Position numbers and translations under genes: made by a program. From positions 1 to 64,000 of the forward strand of contig NSIV01000002.1 in assembly GCA_002633085.1 (NCBI GenBank): DNA of 64,000 nt, in the 5' to 3' direction. Below the pieces are notes generated by a model, which saw only the letters and a program-made list of their open reading frames with translations, had not been told where the DNA came from and did not search any database. This document shows positions 25,198-34,003 of this stretch, one piece after another (the stretch's first letter is position 1; every line of letters begins with the position of its first letter). This DNA is from Curvibacter sp. PD_MW3. Its GTDB lineage: Bacteria > Pseudomonadota > Gammaproteobacteria > Burkholderiales > Burkholderiaceae_C.

Positions 25198-26247
25198 ATG
25201 GAACCCTTGTCCCCTCCCGCTGATGCCGACGTGTCAGCAACACCTCCGCTGGAACTGGTGTGCCCGGCAGGCAGCCTGCCCGCCTTGAAGGCCGCCGTCG
25301 ACAACGGCGCCAGTTGCGTCTACCTCGGCCTGCGCGATGCCACCAATGCGCGCAATTTCGCCGGGCTCAATTTCGACGAAGCCGCCATCAGCAGCGGCAT
25401 CGGCTACGCGCATGCGCGCGGCTGCAAGGTGTTCATGGCGCTCAACACCTACCCCCAGGCCGCCAACCCCAGCCTCTGGCGCGAGGCCCTGGACAAGGCG
25501 GTGGACTTGGGCGTGGACGCGGTGATCCTGGCCGACCCGGGGCTGATGCAATATGCCGTCACGCACCATCCGCAATTGCGGCTGCATCTGTCGGTGCAGG
25601 GTTCGGCCACCAACTACGACGCGATCAACTTCTACCGCGAACAATTCGGCGTGGTGCGCGCCGTGCTGCCGCGCGTGCTATCGCTGACGCAGGTGCAGCA
25701 GGTGATCGACAAGACCCCGGTGGAGATCGAGGTGTTCGGCTTCGGCAGCCTGTGTGTGATGGTCGAAGGTCGCTGTGCACTCTCCAGCTACGTCACGGGC
25801 GAGTCGCCCAACACGCACGGCGTGTGTTCGCCGGCCAAGGCGGTGCGCTGGCAGGAAACCCCCAAGGGGCTGGAGTCGCGCCTGGGCGGCGTGCTGATCG
25901 ACCGTTACGCCGCCGGTGAAAACGCCGGCTACCCGACGCTGTGCAAGGGCCGTTTCGATGTCGATGACGAAAAAAACTACTACGCCATCGAAGAGCCCAC
26001 CAGCCTGAACACGCTGGAACTGTTGCCACAGCTCATGAAGATGGGCGTGCGTGCCATCAAGATCGAAGGCCGGCAACGCAGCCCGGCCTATGTGGCGCAG
26101 GTGACCAAAGTGTGGCGCGAGGCCATTGACCAATGCATGGCCGCACCGCACCGCTACGCGCCCAAGACGACCTGGATGGCCAGCCTCGACCAGGTGGCCG
26201 AAGGCCAGCAGCATACCCTGGGCGCCTACCACCGCCCCTGGAAATGA
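25198..26247 (+). CDS. ubiU: Oxygen-independent ubiquinone hydroxylation protein UbiU
   Basis: A 349-residue U32-family iron-sulfur protein. In E. coli, UbiU and UbiV form a complex that hydroxylates ubiquinone precursors without O2. Four cysteines lie at residues 186, 193, 210 and 249. Their spacing (7, 17, 39) equals that of the [4Fe-4S] ligands of E. coli UbiU (169, 176, 193, 232, from memory). Other landmarks are [30 protein letters not shown] and [19 protein letters not shown]. The start at 25198 leaves a 17-residue extension relative to E. coli; the ribosome site is weak. The longer frame from 25126 would begin close to the proposed transcription start and looks non-coding. Confidence 0.95.
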   Translation: MEPLSPPADADVSATPPLELVCPAGSLPALKAAVDNGASCVYLGLRDATNARNFAGLNFDEAAISSGIGYAHARGCKVFMALNTYPQAANPSLWREALDKAVDLGVDAVILADPGLMQYAVTHHPQLRLHLSVQGSATNYDAINFYREQFGVVRAVLPRVLSLTQVQQVIDKTPVEIEVFGFGSLCVMVEGRCALSSYVTGESPNTHGVCSPAKAVRWQETPKGLESRLGGVLIDRYAAGENAGYPTLCKGRFDVDDEKNYYAIEEPTSLNTLELLPQLMKMGVRAIKIEGRQRSPAYVAQVTKVWREAIDQCMAAPHRYAPKTTWMASLDQVAEGQQHTLGAYHRPWK

Positions 26248-26261
26248 TGAAGCCCCAGACC

Positions 26262-27161
26262 ATGAAACTCGCCCTCGGGCCGCTGCTGTACTACTGGCCG
26301 CGCGATACCGTCTTCAGCTTCTACGAGCACATGGCGGCCACACCGGTCGACATCGTGTACCTGGGCGAGACCGTGTGCTCGCGCCGCCACGAACTGCGCC
26401 TGGCCGACTGGCTGGCCATTGCGGCACGCATGCGCGACGCCGGCAAGGAGGTGGTGCTCTCCACCCAGGTGCTGCTGGAGTCGGGCTCCGACGTGAGCGT
26501 GATGCACAAGATCGCCGACAACAGCGCGTTTGCGGTGGAAGCCAACGACATGGGTGCCGTGCAGCGCTTGGCCGGCAAGCTGCCGTTTGTGGCCGGGCCG
26601 CACCTCAACCTCTACAACCTGCCCACACTGCAATGGATGGCCTCGCTGGGCGCCAGCCGCTGGGTCATGCCGCTGGAGATGAAACAGGACGATCTGGCGG
26701 TGCTGCAACAGGGCCGCCCCAGCGGGCTGCAAACCGAGGTGTTTGCCTACGGCCGCCTGCCGCTGGCCTACTCGGCGCGCTGTTTCACGGCACGGCACAA
26801 CAACCTGCCCAAGGACGATTGCCGCTTCAGTTGCCTGCAGCATCCGGACGGTCTGCTCCTCAAGACGAGGGAAAGCGAAGACTTCCTGGTGCTCAACGGC
26901 ACGCAGACACAGTCCGCAAGGGTCTACAACCTGGTGGATGCGCTGGACGACATGCAGGCGCTGGGCGTGGATGTGGTCCGGCTCAGTCCGCAGGCTGAGC
27001 ACATGGCCGAGGTGATCGGCGTATTCGATGCCGTACGCACGCAGGCCCTGGCGCCGCAGGACGCGCTGGCGCGCCTGCAGCCCCTCATGCCGGCGCAGGG
27101 CTGCAATGGCTATTGGCATGGCCGCCCCGGGCTGGAGCAGCTTGAGCCCGCCACGGTCTGA
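26262..27161 (+). CDS. ubiV: Oxygen-independent ubiquinone hydroxylation protein UbiV
   Basis: A 299-residue U32-family partner of UbiU. With the ATG at 26262 ([12 protein letters not shown]) the cysteines fall at residues 39, 174, 187 and 191. The first matches E. coli UbiV Cys39, and the later spacing (13, 4) matches its Cys180/193/197, so the [4Fe-4S] site is intact. An ATG at 26247, overlapping the ubiU stop, would add five residues. Landmarks are [57 protein letters not shown] and [12 protein letters not shown] at the end. It is co-transcribed with ubiU. Confidence 0.95.
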   Translation: MKLALGPLLYYWPRDTVFSFYEHMAATPVDIVYLGETVCSRRHELRLADWLAIAARMRDAGKEVVLSTQVLLESGSDVSVMHKIADNSAFAVEANDMGAVQRLAGKLPFVAGPHLNLYNLPTLQWMASLGASRWVMPLEMKQDDLAVLQQGRPSGLQTEVFAYGRLPLAYSARCFTARHNNLPKDDCRFSCLQHPDGLLLKTRESEDFLVLNGTQTQSARVYNLVDALDDMQALGVDVVRLSPQAEHMAEVIGVFDAVRTQALAPQDALARLQPLMPAQGCNGYWHGRPGLEQLEPATV

Positions 27162-27166
27162 ACACC

Positions 27167-27784
27167 ATGTACTACAGCGAACGCTTCAACAGCTACAGCC
27201 ATCTGGCAGGCACGGGGCTGGCCATCGCCGGCTCGGCGGTCCTGATCGTGCTGGCGGCACGCCTGGGCGACCCCTGGAAAATCGTCAGCTTCAGCATCTA
27301 CGGCGCCATGCTGGTGGCGCTGTACCTGTTTTCCACGCTGTACCACAGCGTGCGCGGCCGCGCCAAGGACGTGCTGCGCAAGTTCGACCATTGCAGCATC
27401 TACCTGCTGATCGCCGGCAGCTACACGCCGTTCACGCTGGTGTCGCTGCGCGGTGCCTGGGGTTGGTCGCTGCTGGGCGTGGTGTGGGGGCTGGCCCTGC
27501 TGGGCATCCTGCAGGAGATCTGGTTGGCCAAGGGGGCGCGTGTGCTCTCGCTGGTCATCTACGTGCTGATGGGCTGGCTGGCGCTGGTGGCGGCAGCACC
27601 ACTCTGGGACGCGCTCACGCCCGCCGGCTTTGCCTGGCTGGCTGCCGGCGGCGCCTGCTACACCCTAGGCATCGTGTTTTATGCCACCGACCACAAGGTG
27701 CGCCACGGCCACGGCGTGTGGCATCTGTTCGTGCTGGGTGGAAGTTCCTGCCACTTCTTTACCGTGCTGTTTTACGTCGCCTGA
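27167..27784 (+). CDS. Hemolysin III / PAQR-family membrane protein
   Basis: 205 residues with seven predicted membrane helices. The family's metal-site motifs are present: an early SERFNSYSHLAG, STLYHSVRG (His after Ser), KFDHCSIYLLIAGSYTPF (Asp-His), and late YATDHKVRHGHGVWHLFVLGGSSCHF. These residues bind Zn in PAQR receptors and in bacterial hemolysin-III-like proteins, whose real role in non-pathogens may be lipid hydrolysis or membrane homeostasis. It lies between ubiV (5-base gap) and ubiT (14-base gap) on the same strand, so it is probably part of the operon. Whether it affects the ubiquinone pathway or is a passenger is unknown. Confidence 0.88.
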   Translation: MYYSERFNSYSHLAGTGLAIAGSAVLIVLAARLGDPWKIVSFSIYGAMLVALYLFSTLYHSVRGRAKDVLRKFDHCSIYLLIAGSYTPFTLVSLRGAWGWSLLGVVWGLALLGILQEIWLAKGARVLSLVIYVLMGWLALVAAAPLWDALTPAGFAWLAAGGACYTLGIVFYATDHKVRHGHGVWHLFVLGGSSCHFFTVLFYVA

Positions 27785-27798
27785 TTGTCTGGACCGAT

Positions 27799-28329
27799 AT
27801 GAACCCCTCGTCCCCTGCTGCCCCTCAATCGACTTCGTTTATGCTGCCCGCCGCTGCCGGCTCGCTCCTGGCACGGCTGCCGGCTTACCCGGGTTCGCTG
27901 CTGCTGGTGACGGCACTCAACCTCGGCCTGACGCCGCAGTTGCCGGCTGATGTTCGCGCGTTACTGGCACGCAAGAAACTGCGCATCCATGTACGCGATG
28001 CACGCCTGACGTTTGACTTCACCTGGACCGGCCAGCGCTTCGCGGCCTGCGCCGCACAACAAGCCGCCGACCTGACCATCGCGGCCAGCGTTCATGATTT
28101 CCTGCGTTTGGCGCAGCGCCAGGAAGACCCGGACACGCTGTTCTTCAGCCGCCGCCTCTCGATGGAGGGTGACACCGAGTTGGGCCTGATGGTCAAGAAC
28201 ACGCTCGATGCACTGGAGTTACCCATTCTTGACCTGCAGCAGCTGGCGCCGCCCCGCATGCTGGCGCGCATCGCGGCTTGGCGATCCAGCACGGCAAGAT
28301 CTGATCACCGCGGAGGACCACATGAGTGA
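27799..28329 (+). CDS. ubiT: Ubiquinone accessory factor UbiT (SCP2 domain)
   Basis: 176 residues, close to E. coli UbiT (about 174). An SCP2-type lipid-binding fold (LRIHVRDARLTFDFTWTGQRF, ADLTIAASVHDFLRLAQRQEDPDTLFFSRRLSMEGDTELGLMVKNTLDAL) matches UbiT, which binds hydrophobic ubiquinone intermediates and is needed for synthesis without O2. UbiJ, its aerobic counterpart, lacks the tight FFSRRLSMEGDTELG match. The start at 27799 follows hemolysin III closely. The stop overlaps the start of the DGC gene by eight bases. Confidence 0.9.
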   Translation: MNPSSPAAPQSTSFMLPAAAGSLLARLPAYPGSLLLVTALNLGLTPQLPADVRALLARKKLRIHVRDARLTFDFTWTGQRFAACAAQQAADLTIAASVHDFLRLAQRQEDPDTLFFSRRLSMEGDTELGLMVKNTLDALELPILDLQQLAPPRMLARIAAWRSSTARSDHRGGPHE

Positions 28330-28696
28330 GTCTGGGCGCAGCCACCCACTGGTGTATTCATGCTCCGGCTGCTCCAGCGCCGCGCAACTGGCCAACCAGG
28401 TGGCCTTGCAACTAGATCGGCGCGGCGTGGCCGAGATGTCCTGCATTGCCGGCGTGGGCGGCCACGTGCCGCAACTAATGAAGATCGTGCGCTCGGGGCG
28501 TCCGATCATCGCGCTCGACGGCTGCCCGCTGGTGTGCGTGAAGAGCAGCCTGGCCTGCCATGGTATCGCCGCCGACCGGCATTACCAGCTGCAACAGTAC
28601 GGCGTCAAACGGCGCCCGCACGAAGACTTCGACCCGGAGCAGGCGGCCATGGTGCTTGAGCGCGTGGTGGCTGATCTGCAGACTGCGCCGCTCTAG
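28322..28696 (+). CDS. DGC-domain putative zinc-binding protein
   Basis: 124 residues with GGAGG seven bases before the ATG. The DGC family is named for its Asp-Gly-Cys motif, here ALDGCPLVCVKSSL. Further conserved cysteines are YSCSGCSSAAQLANQVA near the N-terminus, MSCIAGVGG in the middle and LACHGI, so a thiol metal site (Zn or possibly Fe-S) is likely. The family has no firmly known reaction but often occurs with anaerobic respiration or denitrification genes. Here it overlaps ubiT and precedes ubiX by 17 bases, so it is embedded in the ubiquinone cluster. Confidence 0.85.
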   Translation: MSESGRSHPLVYSCSGCSSAAQLANQVALQLDRRGVAEMSCIAGVGGHVPQLMKIVRSGRPIIALDGCPLVCVKSSLACHGIAADRHYQLQQYGVKRRPHEDFDPEQAAMVLERVVADLQTAPL

Positions 28697-28713
28697 GCCC
28701 GATAGGCCAGACC

Positions 28714-29301
28714 ATGCCCACACCAAGACGCCTTGTTGTTGCGATCTCGGGCGCCAGTGGCGCGGTGTATGGCGTGCGCTTGCTGAAGGCATTGCAGGAA
28801 GCGACAGATATTGAAACCCATCTGGTGGTGTCTGACGCCGGCTGGCACAACCTGCAGCACGAGCTGGCCATGGGCCGCGCCGCCGTCGAGGCCCTGGCAA
28901 CTCAGGTGCATGACGTACGCGACATCGGGGCTACGCTGGCCAGCGGTTCCTTCCAGTGCAGTGGCATGGTGGTGGCGCCCTGCTCGATGCGCACGCTGGC
29001 CGCCGTGGCCCACGGTCTGGCCGACAACCTCATCACGCGCACGGCCGATGTCATGCTCAAGGAACGCCGGCGCCTGGTGCTGATGGTGCGCGAGTCCCCG
29101 CTGAGCCTGATCCACCTGCGCAACATGGTCAGCGTGACGGAAGCCGGCGGCATCATCTGTCCGCCGCTGCCGGCGTTCTACCTGCGCCCGCAATCGGTGG
29201 ACGACATCGTGGACCAGGGCGTGGCGCGCGTGCTGGATCTGCTGGACATCCCCCACAGACTGACTGCACGCTGGGCCGGCCTCACCCCGACCAGCCCCTG
29301 A
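28714..29301 (+). CDS. ubiX: Flavin prenyltransferase UbiX
   Basis: 195 residues. It joins dimethylallyl phosphate to FMN to make prenylated FMN, the cofactor of UbiD decarboxylases. The FMN-binding [16 protein letters not shown], the [23 protein letters not shown] segment, [17 protein letters not shown] and [18 protein letters not shown] are all canonical. It sits seven bases upstream of ubiD, the enzyme that uses its product. The ribosome site is not obvious, and translation may be coupled to the DGC gene. Confidence 0.95.
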   Translation: MPTPRRLVVAISGASGAVYGVRLLKALQEATDIETHLVVSDAGWHNLQHELAMGRAAVEALATQVHDVRDIGATLASGSFQCSGMVVAPCSMRTLAAVAHGLADNLITRTADVMLKERRRLVLMVRESPLSLIHLRNMVSVTEAGGIICPPLPAFYLRPQSVDDIVDQGVARVLDLLDIPHRLTARWAGLTPTSP

Positions 29302-29308
29302 TCGCCCC

Positions 29309-30793
29309 ATGCCTTACGCTGACCTGCGCGACTTCATGGCCCAGCTGGAGCAAGCCGGCGAGTTGCGGCGCATCACGCAACCGGTGTCACCCCATTTGGA
29401 AATGACCGCGCTGTGCGACCGCGTGCTGCGTTCCGGTGGCCCGGCGCTGCTGTTCGAGCAGCCCACGGGGCACACCATGCCGGTGCTGGGCAACCTGTTC
29501 GGCACACCGGCACGCGTGGCGCGTGCCATGGGTGTGGCCGACCTGCGTGCGCTGCGTGACTTTGGCGAAGTGCTGGCCGCGCTCAAGGAGCCCGAGGCGC
29601 CCAAAGGCTTCAAGGACATGCTGGGGCTGGGCGGCCTGCTCAAGACGCTATGGCACATGGCGCCCAGAGAGCTGCGCTCGGCACCGTGCCAGGAGGTGGT
29701 GTGGGAAGGCGCCAACGTCGACCTGACGCGCTTGCCCATTCAGCACTGCTGGCCGGGTGACGTGGCCCCGCTCATCACCTGGGGCCTGGTCATCACCCAG
29801 GGGCCGCACAAGCCGCGGCAGAACCTGGGCATCTACCGCCAGCAGGTACTCACGCGCAACCAGCTCATCATGCGCTGGCTGACGCACCGCGGCGGCGCGC
29901 TCGATTTTCGCGACCACTGCGCCCTGCATCCAGGTCAGCCCTACCCGGTGGCGGTGGCGCTGGGCGCCGACCCGGCCACGCTGCTGGGCGCCGTGGCGCC
30001 GGTACCAGACAGTCTGTCCGAATACCAGTTCGCCGGCCTGCTGCGCGGCGCGCGCACCGACGTGGTTCCGGCGCTGGGCGTGCCCTTGCGGGTGCCGGCT
30101 ACGGCCGAGATCGTGCTCGAAGGCCACATCTACCCCGATGCCAGCCACCCCAGCGGCTACCAGTATGCGCTGGAAGGCCCGTATGGCGACCATACCGGCT
30201 ACTACAACGAACAGGCTGAATTCCCGGTGTTCACCGTGGACCGCATCACGCTGCGGCGCGACCCGATCTACCACTCCACCTACACCGGCCGGCCGCCAGA
30301 TGAACCAGCCGTGCTCGGCATGGCGATGAACGAGCTGTTCATTCCACTGCTGCAGCGGCAGTTCCCCGAGATCACCGACTTCTACCTGCCGCCTGAGGGC
30401 TGCAGCTACCGCATGGCGGTGGTGCAGATCCGCAAGGCCTACCCCGGCCATGCGCGGCGCATCATGATGGGCGTGTGGAGCCACCTGCGCCAGTTCATGT
30501 ACACCAAGTTCATCGTGGTGGTGGACGAGGACGTGAACCCGCGCGACTGGCACGAGGTGGTCTGGGCCCTGACCACGCGCATGGACCCGGCCCGTGACAC
30601 CATGCTGATCGAAAACACCCCGATCGACTACCTCGATTTCGCTTCCCCCGTCAGCGGGCTGGGCAGCAAGATGGGGCTGGACGCCACCAACAAATGGCCT
30701 GGCGAAACGCAACGCGAGTGGGGCCGTCCGATCAGCATGGACCCGGCAGTGACGGCGCGTGTCGACACACTCTGCCAGTCGCTCGGCCTGTGA
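29309..30793 (+). CDS. ubiD: UbiD-family 4-hydroxy-3-polyprenylbenzoate decarboxylase
   Basis: 494 residues, nearly the length of E. coli UbiD (about 497). It removes the carboxyl group from the prenylated ring during ubiquinone synthesis using prenyl-FMN. Seen are [19 protein letters not shown], the cofactor and metal region [64 protein letters not shown], and [22 protein letters not shown] near the end. The full-length match and the ubi neighbours favour the ubiquinone decarboxylase over UbiD paralogues that act on other aromatic acids. It completes the cluster. Confidence 0.94.
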   Translation: MPYADLRDFMAQLEQAGELRRITQPVSPHLEMTALCDRVLRSGGPALLFEQPTGHTMPVLGNLFGTPARVARAMGVADLRALRDFGEVLAALKEPEAPKGFKDMLGLGGLLKTLWHMAPRELRSAPCQEVVWEGANVDLTRLPIQHCWPGDVAPLITWGLVITQGPHKPRQNLGIYRQQVLTRNQLIMRWLTHRGGALDFRDHCALHPGQPYPVAVALGADPATLLGAVAPVPDSLSEYQFAGLLRGARTDVVPALGVPLRVPATAEIVLEGHIYPDASHPSGYQYALEGPYGDHTGYYNEQAEFPVFTVDRITLRRDPIYHSTYTGRPPDEPAVLGMAMNELFIPLLQRQFPEITDFYLPPEGCSYRMAVVQIRKAYPGHARRIMMGVWSHLRQFMYTKFIVVVDEDVNPRDWHEVVWALTTRMDPARDTMLIENTPIDYLDFASPVSGLGSKMGLDATNKWPGETQREWGRPISMDPAVTARVDTLCQSLGL

Positions 30794-30862
30794 CCGGCGC
30801 ACCGGCACAAAACGGTGTCGCCTGGGTGCTGACAAAGCGTTGACTGCGCCGCAGAATGGGGC

Positions 30863-32173
30863 ATGAACTTCGAACACACGCCCCGCGCGCAAGCCCTGCT
30901 GCACGCTCTCGAAGCGTTCATGCAACGCTACCTGTTGCCCTACAACCCGGCCTGGCATCGCTCGGTGCAGGACAAGGTGTACCCGCCGCCGTTCCTGGCA
31001 GACCTCAAGACCCTGGCGCGTGAAGAGGGCTTGTGGAACCTGTTCCTGCCGGATCTGGATCACGACGAACCCGGCACCGCCCTGAGCCACCTCGACTACG
31101 CGCCGCTGGCGGAAGCCATGGGCCGCCTGCCCTGGGCCGCTGAAGTGTTCAACTGCAGCGCCCCCGACACCGGCAACATGGAATTGCTGCACCGCTTTGC
31201 CACGCCCGAGCAGCGCGCGCGATGGCTGCTGCCCTTGCTGGAGGGTCGCATCCGTTCCGCCTTCGCCATGTCCGAGCCAGATGTGGCGTCGTCCGACCCC
31301 ACCAACTTGCAGACCATCGTGCGCCGTGACCACGATGAGCTGGTACTCAACGGGCGCAAGTGGTTCATCACCGGCGCGGCGCACCCGCACTGCAGGCTGC
31401 TGATCGTGATGTGCCGTAATGCCGAGTCGTCCGAGGCGCAGGACTTGTCCCACGACAACGGCAGCCCGCGCCACCATCAGCACAGCATGGTGCTGGTGCC
31501 GCTGGACACACCGGGCGTGCAAGTGCTGCGCAACATTGCCGTCATGCACCACCAGGCGCCGGAGGGACACTGCGAAATTCTGCTGCGCAATGTGCGTGTG
31601 CCGACCGCCAACCTGCTGGGCACCTGGGGCGAGGGTTTTGCCATGGCGCAGGCCCGCCTGGGGCCGGGGCGTGTGCATCACTGCATGCGCACCATTGGCC
31701 AGTGCGAGCTGGCGCTTGAACTGGCAAGCGAACGCACACTGGAGCGACAGGCCTTTGGCAAATACCTGTCGGACTTTGCCAATGTGCAGGACTGGATCGC
31801 GGAATCAAGAATCGAGATCGATCAGGCTCGGCTGCTGGTTCTGCAGACCGCCTGGCTGCTGGACCAGGGCAAGACGGAACCGGGACAGTTGCGCGCCCAG
31901 GTGGCTGCCATCAAGGTGGTGGCCGCCCGGCTGCAGACCCGGGTCGTGGATCGCGCCATGCAGGCCTTCGGCGCCATGGGCCTGTCGCCCGACACCCCGC
32001 TGGCCTACTTCTGGAGCTGGGGCCGCGCCCTGCACCTGATGGATGGACCCGACGAAGTGCACCTGCGCACTGTGGCCCGGCAGGAACTGGCGCGCGCCCA
32101 AGCGCGCATGGGCGCCAGCGCTGCCTACTTCACCACGCCTGAACAGCTGCAGGCGCCGGTGCGCCTGCGTTGA
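30863..32173 (+). CDS. Acyl-CoA dehydrogenase (ACAD10/11-like)
   Basis: A 436-residue FAD enzyme introducing an alpha-beta double bond into an acyl-CoA. The three ACAD regions are present: N-terminal helices (PPPFLADLKTLAREEGLWNLFLPD), the middle beta domain with AFAMSEPDVASSDPTNLQTIV and KWFITGAAHPHC, and the C-terminal helical domain with GRVHHCMRTIGQCELALELA and ERQAFGKYLSDF. The late segment MDGPDEVHLRTVARQEL is typical of the ACAD10/ACAD11 subgroup, which handles branched, very long or 4-hydroxy acyl chains. It lies 69 bases after ubiD on the same strand but has no evident link to ubiquinone. It converges on the DUF2249 gene with only three bases between. Confidence 0.9.
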   Translation: MNFEHTPRAQALLHALEAFMQRYLLPYNPAWHRSVQDKVYPPPFLADLKTLAREEGLWNLFLPDLDHDEPGTALSHLDYAPLAEAMGRLPWAAEVFNCSAPDTGNMELLHRFATPEQRARWLLPLLEGRIRSAFAMSEPDVASSDPTNLQTIVRRDHDELVLNGRKWFITGAAHPHCRLLIVMCRNAESSEAQDLSHDNGSPRHHQHSMVLVPLDTPGVQVLRNIAVMHHQAPEGHCEILLRNVRVPTANLLGTWGEGFAMAQARLGPGRVHHCMRTIGQCELALELASERTLERQAFGKYLSDFANVQDWIAESRIEIDQARLLVLQTAWLLDQGKTEPGQLRAQVAAIKVVAARLQTRVVDRAMQAFGAMGLSPDTPLAYFWSWGRALHLMDGPDEVHLRTVARQELARAQARMGASAAYFTTPEQLQAPVRLR

Positions 32174-32176
32174 CAC

Positions 32177-32440
32177 TCAGCCCTGAATCTGGAAATCGAT
32201 CACGATTTCACCCGGCTGGCGGGCTACATAGGCCATCTTGACTCGCGGGCCAAAGTACTGGTCAATCTGTGACAGCAGCGGCAAAGGGTCATGGTCGTTG
32301 CAGAAGCGCATGGTCTCCCCGGATTCCAATGCGTTGAGCGCGCCAAAAATGGCCGCATGCCGGAAGCGCTTGGCAACGCCGCGCGCATCGAAGGGGTAGA
32401 CACCTTCTGCGACAACGGGTTTTGAACAGTCATGTGACAC
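32177..32440 (-). CDS. DUF2249-domain protein
   Basis: 87 residues from a GTG start at 32440, which has AGGAG eight bases upstream; the longer frame to 32575 lacks a site. The single DUF2249 fold shows PFDARGVAKRFRHAAIFGALNALESGETMRFCNDHDPLPLLSQIDQYFG, with the conserved N-D-H-D-P-x-P-L motif, and ends VDFQIQG. The family is small and often found with nitric-oxide or nitrite stress genes, sometimes fused to other redox domains; the biochemical role is unsettled. It follows the RIC and DnrO-like genes on the same strand after a 204-bp gap that may hold a tiny gene. Confidence 0.8.
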   Translation of the reverse strand: MSHDCSKPVVAEGVYPFDARGVAKRFRHAAIFGALNALESGETMRFCNDHDPLPLLSQIDQYFGPRVKMAYVARQPGEIVIDFQIQG

Positions 32441-32543
32441 GATATATCTCCTTGAATAAAAACAGGCAAGAGACTGAATAGCAGCCGATCTCTTGCGCAA
32501 CGATGTCCGTGCGGAACCCAAGGCCCGTACCGCTTGCCGGCGC

Positions 32544-32648
32544 TCAGTGTTTGATCGGTTTCCAGCTCCGGTCATCGAAGAAGGTGCCGTAGTTCTCTAA
32601 GGCCCCCATCACCCGGACTGCACCGTCGTGCCGTGTCGCATCCTTCAC
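32544..32648 (-). CDS. Possible very small protein between the DnrO-like and DUF2249 genes
   Basis: An open frame of 34 codons starts at a GTG that overlaps the stop of the DnrO-like gene (shared TGA). A 21-codon version starts at the ATG at 32609. The C-terminal half, YGTFFDDRSWKPIKH, has protein-like composition unlike random GC-rich sequence. The ribosome sites are weak. I do not recognise a family, and it could be non-coding leader sequence of the DUF2249 gene. Confidence 0.3.
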   Translation of the reverse strand: MKDATRHDGAVRVMGALENYGTFFDDRSWKPIKH

Positions 32649-33040
32649 CTGCCTTGCATGGCTTCAACACCTTCGAACATGTCGGCAATGATCAGATGCA
32701 GTTGCTCATCGGCCTTGGGTTCGAGTTTGCAGTTGCTGACCATGTAGCCCACCTCGCCCTGGATGGTTTTGGCCAGTGCGTCGTACTGGGCAGCCGTGAA
32801 CTTGTCCTTTTCAATCGTGTGCCAAGACCGGGTCATGGCACTTCGGATCTTCGACATCGCCTTACGCAACGGCGCATCGGATGGCCATTTCTTGCCTGCG
32901 TCAAGCGTCAGAGTTGCCGAAGCGCCGTCACGCTCATGGCCATGAACGGCCGGTTCGGCAGCGAATGTGGACGATGCCGCAAGCCCGAAAGACAGAACAA
33001 GAACTGACAGAAGGTGCGCAAGTTGATTTGGATGAGACAT
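32645..33040 (-). CDS. Periplasmic DnrO-like protein
   Basis: 131 residues from the ATG at 33040, with GGAG seven bases upstream. The N-terminus is a signal peptide (LLSVLVLSFGLAASSTFAAEP), so the protein should be periplasmic. The mature part is helical: TLDAGKKWPSDAPLRKAMSKIRSAM, then EVGYMVSNCKLEPKADEQLHLIIADMFEGVEAM, with one cysteine. I recall similar proteins labelled DnrO, encoded beside dnrN (RIC) in denitrifiers; the function is unknown. It begins 23 bases after the RIC stop, so the two are likely co-expressed under nitric-oxide stress. Confidence 0.7.
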   Translation of the reverse strand: MSHPNQLAHLLSVLVLSFGLAASSTFAAEPAVHGHERDGASATLTLDAGKKWPSDAPLRKAMSKIRSAMTRSWHTIEKDKFTAAQYDALAKTIQGEVGYMVSNCKLEPKADEQLHLIIADMFEGVEAMQGR

Positions 33041-33063
33041 GTCTTCTCCCGTCATGAAAATAG

Positions 33064-33798
33064 TCAACCGCACCCACAACCCGAGGACCCGCAGCCCGAC
33101 GAAGCCGTTTCGGCTTCGAACTGCGGAAACAGCACGTTGTTTTCCAGATGGATGTGGTTGATCAGATCGTCATTGAGTTGGGCGATCCCCGCGTAAAGTG
33201 CGCGCCAGGTGTTGCAGGCATCCACCGGCGGCGTGGTTTCGTGGGTGAGTTCGGCCAGTTTTTCCAGCGCGACACCATGGTCGACATGCTCAAACCGCAT
33301 CACCTTGATGGGCTGGCTCACAAAGGGATTACCACCCTTTTTCAGAATCGGAAAGAGAATGGTTTCCTCTTTTTGCATGTGCGACAGCAACTCTTCCTGC
33401 ATGCCTTCCAGGAAGTCCCCCAGTCCCGCCGGCACCTGAGGATGCGCGCGGTGCACGGCCTCGACGCGGTGCGCCATGCGAATCAGCTCGGGCAGTTGCG
33501 CCCGATGCACGTCGTGGTAGCGCGTCAGAATATGGTCAATCAGCTGACCCGGCTCGGTCAGGGCCGGCACATCGCTGGAGCGCTGCAGGGCCGCCAGCTC
33601 GGCCAGGATGGCATTCACATCCAGCCCCTTGTCAGCCGCCGCCTGCTGCAGGCTGACCTGGCCGCCGCAGCAGAAATCGAGCTTCAGACGACGAAAGACA
33701 GCAGTAGCACCCGGTAATTCAACAGCGATCTGGCCCAGGGCCTGGTTTGCATTCAAGACCGTGGCACCTGGCTCAGTGGTTTCAAGGCGTGCATTCAT
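33064..33798 (-). CDS. Iron-sulfur cluster repair di-iron protein (RIC/YtfE/DnrN)
   Basis: 244 residues. RIC proteins carry a non-haem di-iron site in a hemerythrin-like bundle and help repair Fe-S clusters damaged by nitric oxide or peroxide. The N-terminal ScdA domain has LKLDFCCGGQVSLQQAA, with the adjacent cysteines. The hemerythrin part supplies His/Glu ligands in DHILTRYHDVHRAQL, MQEELLSHMQKEETILFP, MRFEHVDHGVALEKLAELTHETTP and HIHLENNVLFPQFE. After the last ligand helix the protein ends in an unusual Ser/Gly/Cys tail (SSGCGSSGCGCG) with three cysteines, absent from E. coli YtfE. A strong ribosome site (GGAG, eight bases) precedes the ATG. Confidence 0.94.
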   Translation of the reverse strand: MNARLETTEPGATVLNANQALGQIAVELPGATAVFRRLKLDFCCGGQVSLQQAAADKGLDVNAILAELAALQRSSDVPALTEPGQLIDHILTRYHDVHRAQLPELIRMAHRVEAVHRAHPQVPAGLGDFLEGMQEELLSHMQKEETILFPILKKGGNPFVSQPIKVMRFEHVDHGVALEKLAELTHETTPPVDACNTWRALYAGIAQLNDDLINHIHLENNVLFPQFEAETASSGCGSSGCGCG

Positions 33799-33819
33799 GG
33801 AAACGCTCCTTTCAATTTA

Positions 33820-33828
33820 AAGATACAT
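33820..33828. promoter_or_regulatory. NsrR-like half-site upstream of the RIC gene
   Basis: AAGATACAT differs by one base from the NsrR half-site AAGATGCAT and lies 22 bases before the RIC start in an AT-rich 205-bp gap. The second half-site is poorly matched. No complete FNR/Dnr box was found in that gap, which shows nothing else recognisable. Confidence 0.35.
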
Positions 33829-34003
33829 ATTTAATAATTGTTTATTCTACCCATTAAAAATTATTATTGATGATTCTTTTATTGATCTAAAGCAAACCAC
33901 CAGAACACGTCAGCTGCGTCAACAACCTGCGGCACAACAGGAGGGGTAACACCACACCGGTCGGCTGTATTGCAGAATAGGCCGTTCTGCCGTCTGCAAT
34001 ACC

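Noticed and set aside
33829..33900. FNR/Dnr box upstream of the RIC gene
   Set aside because: Isolated TTGAT-like half-sites occur in the AT-rich gap, but no pair has the TTGAT-N4-ATCAA spacing.
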